Positions 44,387 through 54,650 of a stretch of 64,000 nucleotides of DNA are shown piece after piece. The DNA is from Aurantiochytrium sp. KH105 (Eukaryota; Sar; Bigyra; Thraustochytrida; Thraustochytriidae): NCBI GenBank assembly GCA_003116975.1, contig BGKB01000073.1, forward strand, positions 186,001 to 250,000, read 5' to 3'. Below the pieces are notes generated by a model. The model was not told where the DNA came from. It saw only the letters and a list, made by a program, of their open reading frames with translations, and did not search any database. The translations under genes and the position numbers were made by a program. Within the stretch, counting starts at the first letter, position 1, and every line of letters starts with the position of its first letter.

Positions 44387-45934
44387 ATGGCGGAGCTGCG
44401 GCAGGGCAGGACGCGTCGCAGGCAGCGCGTGGATGTCCATCGTCGCGAAGATGGAGACCGGCAGCGGGACCTTGGCGACGGAGATGACGGCGAGCAGGTC
44501 GAGGTGATAATGGACGCGGACCTCGGCGGCCCGTACGAGCACCTTGTGCTCGGCCACGAGGAGGAAGTAGAGCAGCAGCACCACCAGCACCGAGGTGAGC
44601 ATGAAGAGGATTCTGTCGCGAGCGGCGTACAACTGGCAGAAATCGCGCCCGCTCTAATGAATAAGGCAGTGACCACAGCCGACCCGCGAGCAAGACGAAA
44701 CAGCGGCACCGAGCCGGTTCGTGGCAGCTATAGTCGTGATCATAGCGAAAACAATCCCGCCAGTGGACTTTCATTTGATGAAATGGAAAAACTGAGGAAA
44801 GTGAAAAAGAAAGAAAAGAAGGAAAAGAAGCAGAAGAAGAAGAAAAGCAAAAAGAAGAAGCAAAAGTCGAGGAATAATCACTCGAGCGGTTCCGAAGAGG
44901 ACCAGGATAGTGACGAGGATGAGGAGGGTTCTACGCGTAAACGTGGGAGCCGACTTGGGTGCTGCGCGAGAATCATCCTTAGTCTTTCAGCATTTCTTGT
45001 GGGCCTCATGTTCGTGGTGAGCCCCATTGTCTTTGTCGCGGGCGTGCGCTCGGGACAAGTTGACCGAAACCTTTTGGACAAAATGGGTGTAGCCTCGTTT
45101 CTGGAAGACGCGGGCATCCTCAAAAAGCGCCCCATTGCCAAACCAAAGCTTGGATTCCTTGCGGGGATCTTTTCTTCTCCTGAAGCTTCCTTTGCAGGAG
45201 ACGCATCTGCAATGCAAATCAAGAAGAGCCACCAGGCTCAAAGCAGGGCACAGCGTCATAGGCAAGATGGAGATGGTCTCGGGACGACGAATGGAGGACG
45301 TGACCCCGTTGCAGGCGCACCAGATGACGATGTTGTTGTTGACCCAAACGTACTTGCAGTAGCGCAAGACTGGCTTGTGGGTATGATTGAGCGTGTTCAA
45401 ACAAATGTTAAGCACCACGTTCTGTCTGCATTTGCCTCAGAGGATGGAAAGAGTGACGCGGGTACAGAGAAGAATGCAGGCCATCAGGCTTCTGCATCCA
45501 GCGCGTCAAGCGATGTATTATTGACGGAGGAAGATGCAGATGCAGTAATTACCGTCGAGCAGGTTCAAGAGGAACTGGCTGCTCTTTGGAAGACACAACA
45601 GGAAATGTTTGATGTCTTTCGAGACCAACTTTCTCAAGTGTCCATTGCAAGTGTACTCTCGCAGCACCGTGCAGCGCCAGCCATGGACGACGATGAGGAG
45701 GACTTTGGATTCGAAGATGATGCACGTTCGCATCGCCGTTCTCGCAAGAGTTCCGGGTCGCACGTCAAGGCACATACGCCTCATGAGGTGCGTAAGGCAA
45801 TCGAACGTCAACGCGCGGCGGAGGAAATGGGGCGACTCAAGGTGCGGTCGTCTGGCCCTGTCCTTGGCGTGCGTGATATGCTCCGTGGCGAAGGTCTTCC
45901 CTATGACCCGCAGATTCCTTGGGCATCCATATAA
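44387..45934 (+). CDS. Single-pass membrane protein with Lys-rich region, function unknown
   Basis: A 515-residue protein if started at the first ATG. The N-terminal 90 residues are highly charged. A dense Lys/Glu run (about 130-165) is followed by an acidic stretch and one transmembrane segment (about 202-225, IILSLSAFLVGLMFVVSPIVFVAG). The rest is mostly hydrophilic with a predicted helix around VQEELAALWKTQQEMFDVFRDQL and a C-terminal RRS-rich, then Gly/Pro part ending DPQIPWASI. The start is uncertain: 44387-44640 is much GC-richer than the rest and its antisense frame is hydrophobic, so the ATG at 44657 may be the true start. No family recognised. Confidence 0.65.
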   Translation: MAELRQGRTRRRQRVDVHRREDGDRQRDLGDGDDGEQVEVIMDADLGGPYEHLVLGHEEEVEQQHHQHRGEHEEDSVASGVQLAEIAPALMNKAVTTADPRARRNSGTEPVRGSYSRDHSENNPASGLSFDEMEKLRKVKKKEKKEKKQKKKKSKKKKQKSRNNHSSGSEEDQDSDEDEEGSTRKRGSRLGCCARIILSLSAFLVGLMFVVSPIVFVAGVRSGQVDRNLLDKMGVASFLEDAGILKKRPIAKPKLGFLAGIFSSPEASFAGDASAMQIKKSHQAQSRAQRHRQDGDGLGTTNGGRDPVAGAPDDDVVVDPNVLAVAQDWLVGMIERVQTNVKHHVLSAFASEDGKSDAGTEKNAGHQASASSASSDVLLTEEDADAVITVEQVQEELAALWKTQQEMFDVFRDQLSQVSIASVLSQHRAAPAMDDDEEDFGFEDDARSHRRSRKSSGSHVKAHTPHEVRKAIERQRAAEEMGRLKVRSSGPVLGVRDMLRGEGLPYDPQIPWASI

Positions 45935-46437
45935 GTATACGTAGATAGGTATAGACATAAGTTCCATACGGAGCACGACTTGTATCCAAAAAAAAAAAAA
46001 ATGGATTGTGGCAATGTGTTTCAACGAGTATAGCGTGCCGTCGGCGCCGGCGTGGGCAACTTCTCTCATATAATTTTTTTTAATTTCTTAGAAGGGGGCC
46101 ATGAAAGCCGCCACAGCTTGCACGCCCACGACAAGTCTTCCCCAAAGTCGATGGTGTTCGTGAAGACTTCGCCGATTGCCCTTCACCTCGCCGCGAGCCT
46201 TGCAGCTTTGCAGCTTTGCATTTCGGCGAAGACCTACAGGCCTATACCACGTGCACAACACGTGCCAGTGGGTGGCGCAACGCACAATGGCAATGCACAA
46301 TAGCAAGTAAAAGAAAAAGTGCAAGCTGGCAAACCAGTTTCGCGAACACAAGCGGCGCGCAAACTGTTTCGGGAGCGAGAAGGGACGGCGCGCGAAGCGA
46401 AGGCGCTCGGCAAAGCGAAGGGGGGGAGGAGAACAAG
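45935..46437. other. Intergenic region before NudC
   Basis: Contains an A-run at about 45988-46000 and a T-run near 46073-46081. No gene visible. Confidence 0.5.
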
Positions 46438-47517
46438 ATGGCGTCGGAGGAGCAGTTCGACGGCATGCTGCTGGGCCTCGCGCAGCAGGTGAGCCACACG
46501 CGCGGGCCGGGCATTGACCCGTTGCTGGATGTGATGCTGGGCTTTCTGCGGCGCAAGACGGACTTCTTCACGGGCGCGCCGCCCGAGCAGATCAAGGCCG
46601 CCATGAATCGCGCCGTGGAGACGCAAATCCAAAAGGCGCAGCACGCCAAGGCTAAGCAGGAAGAGGCCAAGGCCAAGGCCGAGGCGCTCCGAAAGAAGCG
46701 CCAACAGGAAAAGGCCATCGCCGCAGCAGCCGCCGCGATCTCCCCGAAGAACGCCATCAAGGCACGTACAGCGTCCGGGAAAGAGTCCGAGGTGGAAATT
46801 GAAATGATTGACGACGACGACAACAGCAGCAAGAAGAGCAGCAGCAACAGCAACGGCGCCTCTGGGGCCTCTGCTACGGCACAGCCCAAGCTGCAAAAGG
46901 TGCAAGAAATTGACGTTAGCGGCTCCGGCAAGGGTAGCAGCGCGAACGACGATGATGACGAGGAGGAGGACGAGGAGGACAAGGGCAAGATCAAGCCGAA
47001 CCGGGGCAACGGCGCGGATCTCGAAAAATACAGCTGGACCCAGACACTGAGCGAGGTCAACGTGACCATTCCAGTACCTGCGGGCATCAAGAGTCGCGAT
47101 GTGGTTTGCGACTTTGGCAAGAAACGCCTCAAGGTCGGCCTTCGCAACCAGGAGCCTATTATTGATGGCGAGCTCTGCGAAACCATCAAGACGGATGACG
47201 CCACCTGGACTCTCGAGGACGGCAACCAAGGGCAGCGCCTGCTGGTGGTATACTTTGAAAAGACCAACAACATGGGCTGGTGGAACTGTGTGGTTAACGG
47301 CGAGCCGCTCATCAACACGAAAAAGGTCGAGCCGGAAAACTCGAAACTCTCTGATCTCGATGGCGAGACCCGCAAGACTGTGGAAAAGATGATGTTCGAC
47401 CAGCGCCAGAAACAGATGGGTCTTCCCACCTCAGACGAGCAGCAAAAGCAGGACATGCTCGCCAACTTTGCCAAGATGCACCCCGAGCTCGATCTAAGCA
47501 ATGCCAAGATTAACTAA
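46438..47517 (+). CDS. NUDC: NudC nuclear distribution protein
   Basis: A 359-residue protein with the NudC layout. The N-terminal NudC_N part reads DGMLLGLAQQ, then LLDVMLGFLRRKTDFFTG (residues about 8-45), followed by a Lys/Ala/Glu helix, a linker with an acidic run, and a CS (p23-like) domain from about 198 with YSWTQTLSEVNVTIPVP and ending near VVNGEPLINTKKVEPENS. The conserved tail DLDGETRKTVEKMMFDQRQK and the terminal MHPELDLSNAKIN are typical. NudC acts as an Hsp90 co-chaperone and supports dynein/LIS1 function and mitosis. The ATG at 46438 begins directly with the family N-terminus. AATAAA occurs at 47587-47592, 70 bp after the stop. Confidence 0.95.
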   Translation: MASEEQFDGMLLGLAQQVSHTRGPGIDPLLDVMLGFLRRKTDFFTGAPPEQIKAAMNRAVETQIQKAQHAKAKQEEAKAKAEALRKKRQQEKAIAAAAAAISPKNAIKARTASGKESEVEIEMIDDDDNSSKKSSSNSNGASGASATAQPKLQKVQEIDVSGSGKGSSANDDDDEEEDEEDKGKIKPNRGNGADLEKYSWTQTLSEVNVTIPVPAGIKSRDVVCDFGKKRLKVGLRNQEPIIDGELCETIKTDDATWTLEDGNQGQRLLVVYFEKTNNMGWWNCVVNGEPLINTKKVEPENSKLSDLDGETRKTVEKMMFDQRQKQMGLPTSDEQQKQDMLANFAKMHPELDLSNAKIN

Positions 47518-47755
47518 GCCTTTGATTTTCTTTTTCAGATCACATCAAAGGCATGCGCCCATTCTACTTACCTGTCGACCATTACAAATAAAGTTCTTGC
47601 CATTGTAAATGTTGTTGTTGCAAGCATTGTGCTCCACGAAGCAGCGTTGCTCGAAAGAGAAAAAGTAAAGGAAACAAAGATAAAAGAAAGATACAATGAT
47701 GATTGACCGACCTGCCTGCATATTTCACACACTCAATCTTAACAGAGCCAGGAAC

Positions 47756-49187
47756 TCAGCTCGCTGGACGCTCGCTGGCTTTGAGAGCCAAGGATATTGT
47801 TCCTGTTGGCTCCTTTGCAGGAACGCTTGGTTCGATGATTTGACCGCTAGCCTCGAACTGCCGACCATCTATCCACGCACTGCCTGCAAGACGACCACGC
47901 TCATCGAGGCTGAACCTATAAAAAGAAATATCGACATTCATGCGCTCGAGGTGCACGATGAGCGTCCGTGTCGAGCGCGCGTCCGCCAAGGATGTGCAAC
48001 CTGGTAAGGATACCTGAAGCACTGTACCTCTTGTCTGGGAGATCAGAGGGTGTGCCGAAGCCGGGCGCCACGGGAGGTCGATGAGGGCCGTTCCGGCCGC
48101 ATCACCATTCTTGCCCTCACCAAGGCTGTCCAAGATGTCCTCGTCAAGATCAGACTCATCGCTACTGATCGCATCCGAGCTGTTGAGGGCTTCTTCGACG
48201 GCAAACATCTCCATGGACATTTGCCGGCGCTTGACAATCGCGGGAGGATGACTGGAATCTCGCAGTGGTTGCCTGGCTTCGACCATGGTATCCGACAGCT
48301 CCGGTTGGCCCTCCTTCATGGTGGATATATGTGATCCCGGGACCGGGGGCCGAGTGGGGAGTCTCTGCGGCATGCTCGTAGCCATAGATGGGGGGCCGCT
48401 TTGCGCCCGATACAGGACTGTCCGAGACGCGCCGGCTCGCCGGCCGCTTGTATCCGCCATTTGCTTTTGGGAAAAGGCCCCTCCCGTTGCATTCATGACA
48501 AAGCTGAGGAACTCAGGCGAGCATCGCACCGAAGGCGTTGCCGCGAGTTCTTGAAGGTACGCGTTGAGAAGATTTCCCTTGGACATGACATACTCGGGGT
48601 CAAAGGAGCGTCGCGAAAAGAGCTTGAAACGGCGTGAAATATCTGGTAGTGCAGGAAGCCTGAGTCCAGGAAAGCGTCGGCGCAACAAAGCGTCTAGTTC
48701 CTTGAATTCGGTGTACCGTCTCGAAAAGCCTTCAATGTGCATGGTGCATTCGATATTGTATTCGACGTGGCGATCTTGAGGGCGATCTTTTTCGTTAATG
48801 TCCGCGCCGGCTACTCCGGCGCGCAAAGAGGTGTTTCGAGATTGCGAAGCTTCGCGCATAATGCGACCCAGTTTTTGGTGAAGCCATAGTTCCTCGGCCT
48901 CGGCTTGCGATCTCACGCGAGATCGCCTTGCTGCGGATCGATCGCGCGCGTTAGCGAGGCTCTCGCGCTCCAGGCCGTGGACATTTGCCGAAGCTCTTCT
49001 TGCCGCCAGACTATCCCCCTGCGCCGCGAAGCGTGTTTGGCCTGGCAAGGCCGTCGCACGGCGTCGACGGTCCTCTGCACCGGCGAGACCACTACCGCTA
49101 CTGCTGCTGCTGGTGGCGGTGGCGCTTTGTCGTCGGCGCTGGTAGTCGCCAGCTGGCTGACGCTGCTGCTGCTGCTGCTGCTGCTGT

Positions 49188-49222
<35 letters not shown>

Positions 49223-49309
49223 ATGTTGTTGTTGCTGTTCGTGAGCGTGCGAAGGTGACGCGCGCCCGCCGCGGCGCAGCAGCGACTCCGTCGCGTGGGC
49301 GTGCAGCAT
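47756..49309 (-). CDS. PX-domain phosphoinositide-binding protein
   Basis: A 517-residue protein. The first 60 residues are His/Gln-rich with a long poly-Gln. A PX domain spans about 175-275 with FSRRYTEFKELDALLRRRFP (the R-R-Y-x-E-F phosphate-contact motif), LPALPD, and the basic RRFKLFSRRSF segment before helix KGNLLNAYLQELA and FLSFVM. PX domains bind phosphatidylinositol phosphates on endosomes. The remaining 240 residues are Ser/Pro-rich with an acidic stretch (SDAISSDESDLDEDILDSLG) and a short C-terminal region with beta-like character (TLIVHLERMNVDISFYRFSL) that I cannot assign. The open frame begins at a TTG at 49450; the first ATG is at 49309. Confidence 0.85.
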
Positions 49310-50132
49310 CCTGAGCGCCGCGATCCCGAGATCAAGTTCTGTCCAAAAACGCTTTCTTTTTCTCCAACTTCTTCTTTTTCTCTCTTTTTCTTTTTCTTTT
49401 TCCCCTTTCAAGCGCGTGTGCTTGGTGCTTTGAGAGAAAGATTGAAACAATGCTGCTGGATGTGGCGAGAAAAATTGAGGCAGGCCATTCGATGGGCTTT
49501 CGCGATGGTAGGTAGTAGGCCTAGTATAACGAGAAAGGGAAGTAGAATGGGAGCTTCCCAGTCATTCCACAGCTCAACAGTACGTTTGGTCTCGCCAATT
49601 CTTTGGATAAGGAAGGAATGAATGCCAAGCTCTTCCCCGGAACGGCCGAAACGGGTAAAATACTGGATTCTTTTGACAAGAGCGGATGACAATGGCAAGA
49701 GCTAATCTTGTTCTTCGCTCCACCGAAAAGTGTTGAATTGTAGTGACTGACTGACGGTCTCTCTGTAGCAGAATTTTGCAGATTCGAACAGTGGCAGAAC
49801 GAAGAGTTTTGTGATGAAGACTTTGTCTTCTCGAAGAAGCCCTTTTGGACCAAGTGCCTAAGAAATGACTGAAAAACGACTTGACTGACAGGAGATCTAA
49901 ATTTGATTGAGTATTATTTGGATTTGACAGCTGGGATGTAGTTGCCCGGCACAGTGAGCACCGTGAGCCACGTACCCAGCGGGGTTTCTTGCGTCGCCAA
50001 AACTCGGCGACCGATATCACGAATGGGACATACACACACATACACACGCAATTGCAGATGTTGCGTGGTAGAATCTAGTCACACATACATGTTTGCTTGT
50101 TCGTCCCAGCAAAACAAAAGCAAACCTTGCGC
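49310..50132. other. Intergenic region
   Basis: A pyrimidine-rich TTTTC tract lies at about 49345-49400 in the leader of the PX gene. No gene visible elsewhere. Confidence 0.5.
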
Positions 50133-51548
50133 TCAGATGGCCTTGTGCGCGAGAGGGTCGACAGGAAAGTCCATGCCGAGATGGTGGCGCACCTCCGTCA
50201 TCATGAAAATGGTGCCGCAAACGATGGTGACCGAGGGCTGGCCCGAGGCAGCAGCCTTGTGATCCGCCAAAACGAGAGCCTCCTCGACGGAACCAGCGGC
50301 CGACACCATGGACGAGGCGTCAACCCCGACCTGGCTGAGCGCCGCGCCAATGTTGGCCTGAATGGTCTGGGAAGACTGCGCGCGAGACGTCGCAGCCTGC
50401 GTGCAGATAATGTCCGAAAAGTGACCCGTGGCCGCGGCAATGGCTTCGCCGCATCCCTCGAGGTCCTTGTCCGAGGAAAGTGCAAGAACGAGCTGGATGC
50501 GCACGTTTTCGTGCGGGGCGGCGCCCACGGCGGCGTGGAGCTCGGGAATGCGTGAATCGAGCGAGGAAAAAAGCTTCTTGAGCGCAGGGGCGTTGTGACC
50601 GGCGTCCAGAACGTAGACGGAGCCCGGGCGATGCGGGATGATCTCGAAGCGGCAGGGAGGACGCTGGCGCAGAGCGCGAGCGACGGCGTCCGTCGAGGTG
50701 TCGCGGCCGAGGATCTCGAGCGCGGCGCGGGCCATGGCCACGTTCTCGACATCGTAGTCGCCGTCGAGTGGCTGGGGCGCAAGCACGTGGAGCGGCGCCT
50801 GACGCGAGCTGCAGATCTCCTCCACGGGACCGAGCGGCACGTTGGGCCCAACAAGCATGGGGCGGTGGGGCTTGGCGATGCTTGCCTTTTCAAAGGCAAT
50901 CGCCTCGAGAGTGTCTCCGAGCACGCGCGTGTGCTCGAGGCCAATGTTGGTGACGACCGTCAACGCCGGGGCGTTGATAATGTTGGTCGAGTCGAGGCGA
51001 CCTCCAAGTCCGGTTTCAAGGACGACCATGTCAGTGCCGTTGGAGGCAAAGTAGTGCATGGCGAGCGCCGTGACGTACTCGAAAAAGGTGGCGTGGATGT
51101 TGGCCGCCTCCGCCCGCTCGATAATGAACGAGAGGTGTTTGACGACATCCTCTTCGGAGATGAGCTCGCCGTCAATGCGCACGCGCTCGCGAAAGGACGA
51201 GACATGCGGCGAAACGAAGAGGCCGGTTCTCGATCCCGTGGCGCGCAGCGCCTCTGCCAGCTTCCAGCACACGGACCCCTTTCCGTTCGTCCCTGTGACG
51301 TGCACGACGTTGAGCGCGCCGGCGGGGTCTCCGATGGCCGCGTTCAGGTCGCGGATGTTCTGCAGGCCCTGCTTGACGTGCATGCGCTCGTTCACCGTGT
51401 AGATCTCCTCCAGCACGCCCGCGTACGTGTCAATGCGGCGCGGGATGCCCTCCGACAGGAACGGGATCCCCGCCTGCGTCGACTGGCCCCTCCACGCGCC
51501 GCTCTCGCGCCCGCGCAGCAGCCCCGCCAGCGCCCGCGCGCGCCGCAT
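50133..51548 (-). CDS. FPGS: Folylpolyglutamate / dihydrofolate synthase (FolC type)
   Basis: A 471-residue Mur-ligase family enzyme that adds glutamate to folates. Visible motifs: the P-loop VVHVTGTNGKGSVCWKLAEA, SPHVSSFRERVRIDGELIS, the second ATP site FFEYVTALAMHYF and VLETGLGGRLDSTN, then NIGLEHTRVLGDTLEAIAFE-K-A-S-I, and in the C-domain VLDAGHNAPAL (usually D-A-A-H-N). The length and motifs fit bacterial-type FolC as well as eukaryotic FPGS, so it may also carry dihydrofolate synthase activity. The N-terminus is Arg-rich without acidic residues for about 15 residues, consistent with a mitochondrial presequence. The frame is open upstream to a TTG at 51920, but that part is Arg/Lys/Gly low-complexity. 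Confidence 0.9.
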   Translation of the reverse strand: MRRARALAGLLRGRESGAWRGQSTQAGIPFLSEGIPRRIDTYAGVLEEIYTVNERMHVKQGLQNIRDLNAAIGDPAGALNVVHVTGTNGKGSVCWKLAEALRATGSRTGLFVSPHVSSFRERVRIDGELISEEDVVKHLSFIIERAEAANIHATFFEYVTALAMHYFASNGTDMVVLETGLGGRLDSTNIINAPALTVVTNIGLEHTRVLGDTLEAIAFEKASIAKPHRPMLVGPNVPLGPVEEICSSRQAPLHVLAPQPLDGDYDVENVAMARAALEILGRDTSTDAVARALRQRPPCRFEIIPHRPGSVYVLDAGHNAPALKKLFSSLDSRIPELHAAVGAAPHENVRIQLVLALSSDKDLEGCGEAIAAATGHFSDIICTQAATSRAQSSQTIQANIGAALSQVGVDASSMVSAAGSVEEALVLADHKAAASGQPSVTIVCGTIFMMTEVRHHLGMDFPVDPLAHKAI

Positions 51549-52682
51549 CCTGCCTCTCCTCGGCCCGCGCCCGCGCCGCTCCTGCGCCGCGCCGCGGTGT
51601 CCTCCTGCGCGGCCTCCGCTTTGCCGTTCTGCTGCGCCTCCTGCGCCTCTCCCCGCGCTTCTTCTCGTCCTGGCGCCGCGCTCGACGTCGTCGTCCTCGC
51701 CCTCCTCGGCGCCGCTCTCGACGCCTTGGCCGCCCTTCTTTCCGCGCTTCCGCCGCGCTTTGCCCCACTTGCGCGCGCGCTTTGTTCCACTTGCGCGCGC
51801 CTTTCCGCACTTGCCGCCGCCCGCCGGGGACTGGGCTAGCCTTTTTTTTTTTTTCTTTCTTTTTTTTTCCTGTGGTCGCTGGACGTGCCCGTCGCGTCTT
51901 ATTCGATGGTTCGCTCGCAACCACCCGCACCGCCAGCGAGCAGCAGCGGGTCTCCGCCCCGCGTCTGCGCTGCGACTTCACAGCAGCAGCTCGGCCACAG
52001 CGATGCTCGTGTTGTTTGCGGGTTTTTAGCTGGACTTCTTCACATGCCAGCGAGAAGCTCGTCTTTCCCCGTGCGCGTGCCCGCCTACTTTCTTTCTGGC
52101 CTAGCTTGCTTGCTGTTTTTCTTCCCGTCTCTTCTCTTCGCGCCGACCGCCACCTTCCCGCGCCTCGTCGCACGGGCGAGAACCGACTTCACTGCGCCGC
52201 TGTGGTCGCCGCCGAGGCCGCCCGTGTCGCGCGGGGACTATGGGGCGAGGGCGCTCTTCAGCGTTCCGCCCCGTGCTCCGGGGCGGGGAAGCAGGGCCGT
52301 TCCGCCCCGTGCGATGACTGGGAGGGATGGGGGCGTTCCCGCCAACGGATACGCGAAGGGTGTGCGCAGACGGGAACGGGGCGGGCAGGCGAGGAGGTGT
52401 GTGCTTGAGGAGAGGGGAGAGAGAAAAGTTGAGAGCGCCTGCAAGCGGCTTCGCTGGCCTCGCGTGCTGCGCTGCGCTGCGCTGCTCGGCGGTGCTTGGG
52501 GACGTGTATTTCGTTGCCTTGGTTCAGATACTCTTTGGCGTACGTACGTGCGTGCGTGCGTGCGTGCACTTGTTTGTTTCGCGCGCACATCGCTTCGCTC
52601 TGCGCTGCGAAGCGTAAGCGTTGTTTGCGTGCGGCGATCGCTCCGCGGGCAAAGGGAAAACAAAAAAAAGTAAAAAGACACA
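51549..52682. promoter_or_regulatory. Divergent promoter region FPGS/CCDC113 with GC-box-like repeats
   Basis: CGTTCCGCCCCGTG occurs at 52262-52275 and again at 52299-52312. Between them CCGGGGCGGGGAA (52279-52290) is nearly the reverse complement, so the region can form a hairpin. A further GGGGCGGGCA lies near 52378. These resemble GC boxes. A T-run lies at 51841-51870 and TGCG repeats at 52545-52565. Confidence 0.4.
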
Positions 52683-53720
52683 ATGCACGGGCGCAGCGGC
52701 GCGGCCACATCGACGGCCGAGCGCGAGCTGGAGGAGATCCTGCGCGAGAACAAAAAGCTTCAGCAGGAAAATGAACTCTTGGAGGCGCACAAGTCCAGAC
52801 TTGAGGCCGAAATGCCGCAGAACGCAGCAGACTCCTCCGCGGGTAAGCGACGCCGCGCACGAGGACGCAACGCGCTGACGCTCGACGAAAAGCTCGGCAT
52901 CGCCAATGCAGAGTTCGAAGTGGTGCAGAAGCGCATCGAAGACACCAAGCTCAACTCGGAGAAACTCATCGACTCGCTTCGCGCAGTACTCGAGGAAACG
53001 GACCTGCGCATCGGAGACCTCAAGAAGGAGGCCTACGAGTTCAAGCGCGATATCGTTGTAGGTGCCGAGAACTTTCGTACGGGCAAGACCGTGGCCGAAA
53101 AAGTTGTCAAATACATGGAGGAAAAACTCAAGCAAAAGGATGCTGTGATCGAAAAGCTCCGGCTCAAAAATGTCACCCTCAAAGGTCTCATCCAAAAGGT
53201 TGAAACGCAGCTCAAGCAAAAGGAAGAAATGGGCGACGTGCTCCACTACATCGACTTTCACCAGCTTCAGATTGAGAACAAACAATACATTGCCAAAATC
53301 GAGGAGCGTAACCAGGATCTCCTCAAGCTTAAACGGACCACTGGCAACACGGTGCAAGTGCTCAACAACCTGAAAAAGAAGCTCAACACCATTCTTACAG
53401 AGACAGAATGGCTACGAAAGGAAATCCAGGGCCGCAAGGACCTTCTTGAGAAGATTCGCGTGGATATCAACAAGGTTGGCGTCGAAATCGTCAAGGAGGA
53501 GCGCCTGAACCGTAAATTGTCCGAGTCCGACGAGAGCGGCGCGGACATGCCGCATGTGCGAGATTACATTGGCCAAAAGGCAGAAATGTACGAGCTCCGC
53601 GCCATGCTTAAAGACTGGACCCGCAAGGTCGAAATTGCTGCCATTTCCGCAGGAGGCAGGTCTCGCATCAAGTCTGGCCCAAGCCCTACGCACGCCGATC
53701 AGCATCTTTCAGCGCACTAG
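52683..53720 (+). CDS. CCDC113: CCDC113/CFAP263-like ciliary coiled-coil protein
   Basis: A 345-residue coiled-coil protein with the DUF4201 pattern shared by CCDC113 and CCDC96. Key blocks: LRLKNVTLKGLIQKVETQLK, QKEEMGDVLHYIDFHQLQIE, RNQDLLKLKRTTGNTVQVLN and RDYIGQKAEMYELRAMLKDW followed by TRKVEIA. These line up in the same order as in vertebrate CCDC113. That protein forms a complex with CCDC96 at the base of radial spoke 3 in motile cilia, and is also linked to centriolar satellites. The short N-terminus (ELEEILRENKKLQQENELLE) is also coiled-coil and a basic patch RRRARGRN follows. Its presence implies flagellated cells in the life cycle. Confidence 0.88.
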   Translation: MHGRSGAATSTAERELEEILRENKKLQQENELLEAHKSRLEAEMPQNAADSSAGKRRRARGRNALTLDEKLGIANAEFEVVQKRIEDTKLNSEKLIDSLRAVLEETDLRIGDLKKEAYEFKRDIVVGAENFRTGKTVAEKVVKYMEEKLKQKDAVIEKLRLKNVTLKGLIQKVETQLKQKEEMGDVLHYIDFHQLQIENKQYIAKIEERNQDLLKLKRTTGNTVQVLNNLKKKLNTILTETEWLRKEIQGRKDLLEKIRVDINKVGVEIVKEERLNRKLSESDESGADMPHVRDYIGQKAEMYELRAMLKDWTRKVEIAAISAGGRSRIKSGPSPTHADQHLSAH

Positions 53721-54047
53721 CAATCTTTTTTTCTGTACGTTATCTCGGCATTTTGTAGACCCAGACTCAGAATAAGCTACGGGTCGCACTATTCTTTGCA
53801 TCTCGTTTCTTTTTTTTTTCTTTTTTTTCTTGGCCCTCTCCATTTCGTTTTTGTTTTCGCATTGAGGCTGCGTTACATGATTGTACTTTTCACACACATA
53901 TATATACAGCTTGTGATTTCTCCAAACTAGAAGAACAAGCAGAGAATCTCAACCGTTATGAAGGACTTGACACTCTTCCATTTCTCATAGAACAAGGCGC
54001 ACATTGATTGTCGACCTTCAAAAATCCTGCCATAAAAATGTCATTAG
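53721..54047. other. Short intergenic region, convergent genes
   Basis: T-rich runs at about 53810-53830 only; it holds both 3' ends. Confidence 0.5.
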
Positions 54048-54650
54048 TTATACAACCTTGTTGAGCTGCAGACGGGGCACCGGATGCACACCAGACTGAC
54101 GGCGGGACGTCACAAAGTGGTCAGCCGCGATGCGCCACTCCGCGTCCTCTCCCGAGGCCAACGTGTGACTCAACGTTGGGGCTCCGTTGACAGAAGTATT
54201 CCAGTCTGCTCCAAAGAGCTCGTTTCCACGCGTGTCAATAAGCCTCCGCAGGGCGTCATGATCAGCACCTCCGACAGCAAGGTCTCTTCGTGTTCGCTGA
54301 AGGCCAATTTCGAGCTCCTTGACATCGCGCTCGAGCTTTGCCATTTGCGCGAGATCCTTTCCATGCACCTTTTCGAGCTTTTGGATTCTGCGCACCGTCG
54401 CGGCTTCCAAATAGTTGATAACGTTGAACTTGTGCTCAATGTCGCTGTCCTCCACTTGCTCAATCATCACAGGGTCGTACCCGTGGTCGTTGTACTTGGC
54501 AGCGCCGCGTCGCCTTCGCTTATTGCTGAGCCATGGTTTGTTTGCTTGCGACCGCCGCTTTCCTCCGTAGACAATCACTGCAAAGACGGCAGCAAAAATG
54601 ACAATGGCCCAGACGATACCCGCGTCCAGGCTGCTTAGACCGCGGGCCAT
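54048..54650 (-). CDS. Single-pass membrane protein with coiled coil, function unknown
   Basis: A 200-residue protein. One transmembrane segment lies near the N-terminus (about 12-33, IVWAIVIFAAVFAVIVYGG), followed directly by a strongly basic stretch (KRRSQANKPWLSNKRRRRG), which predicts the C-terminus in the cytosol. A helical region follows (about 95-135, RRIQKLEKVHGKDLAQMAKL and onward) with coiled-coil character. No family recognised. The gene lies between CCDC113 and ARL6, with 370 bp to the divergent ARL6 start, so a shared promoter with a ciliary gene is possible; a ciliary membrane role is speculation. The ATG at 54650 was chosen over a GTG at 54674. Confidence 0.7.
   Translation of the reverse strand: MARGLSSLDAGIVWAIVIFAAVFAVIVYGGKRRSQANKPWLSNKRRRRGAAKYNDHGYDPVMIEQVEDSDIEHKFNVINYLEAATVRRIQKLEKVHGKDLAQMAKLERDVKELEIGLQRTRRDLAVGGADHDALRRLIDTRGNELFGADWNTSVNGAPTLSHTLASGEDAEWRIAADHFVTSRRQSGVHPVPRLQLNKVV

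Noticed and set aside
44225-44632. Hydrophobic minus-strand open frame opposite the orphan membrane gene
   Set aside because: It begins at TTG and its stop codon falls inside the tRNA-His gene; noted only as a compositional oddity.
46242-47507. 421-codon open frame antisense to NudC
   Set aside because: Ser/Leu-rich mirror of a well-supported NudC gene.
50595-51839. 414-codon open frame antisense to FPGS
   Set aside because: A shadow of the FPGS gene in GC-rich DNA, with no domain.
52513-52530. X-box-like GTTGCC near CCDC113
   Set aside because: Only one half-site fits the RFX consensus, and RFX control of cilia is not established outside animals and fungi-related lineages.
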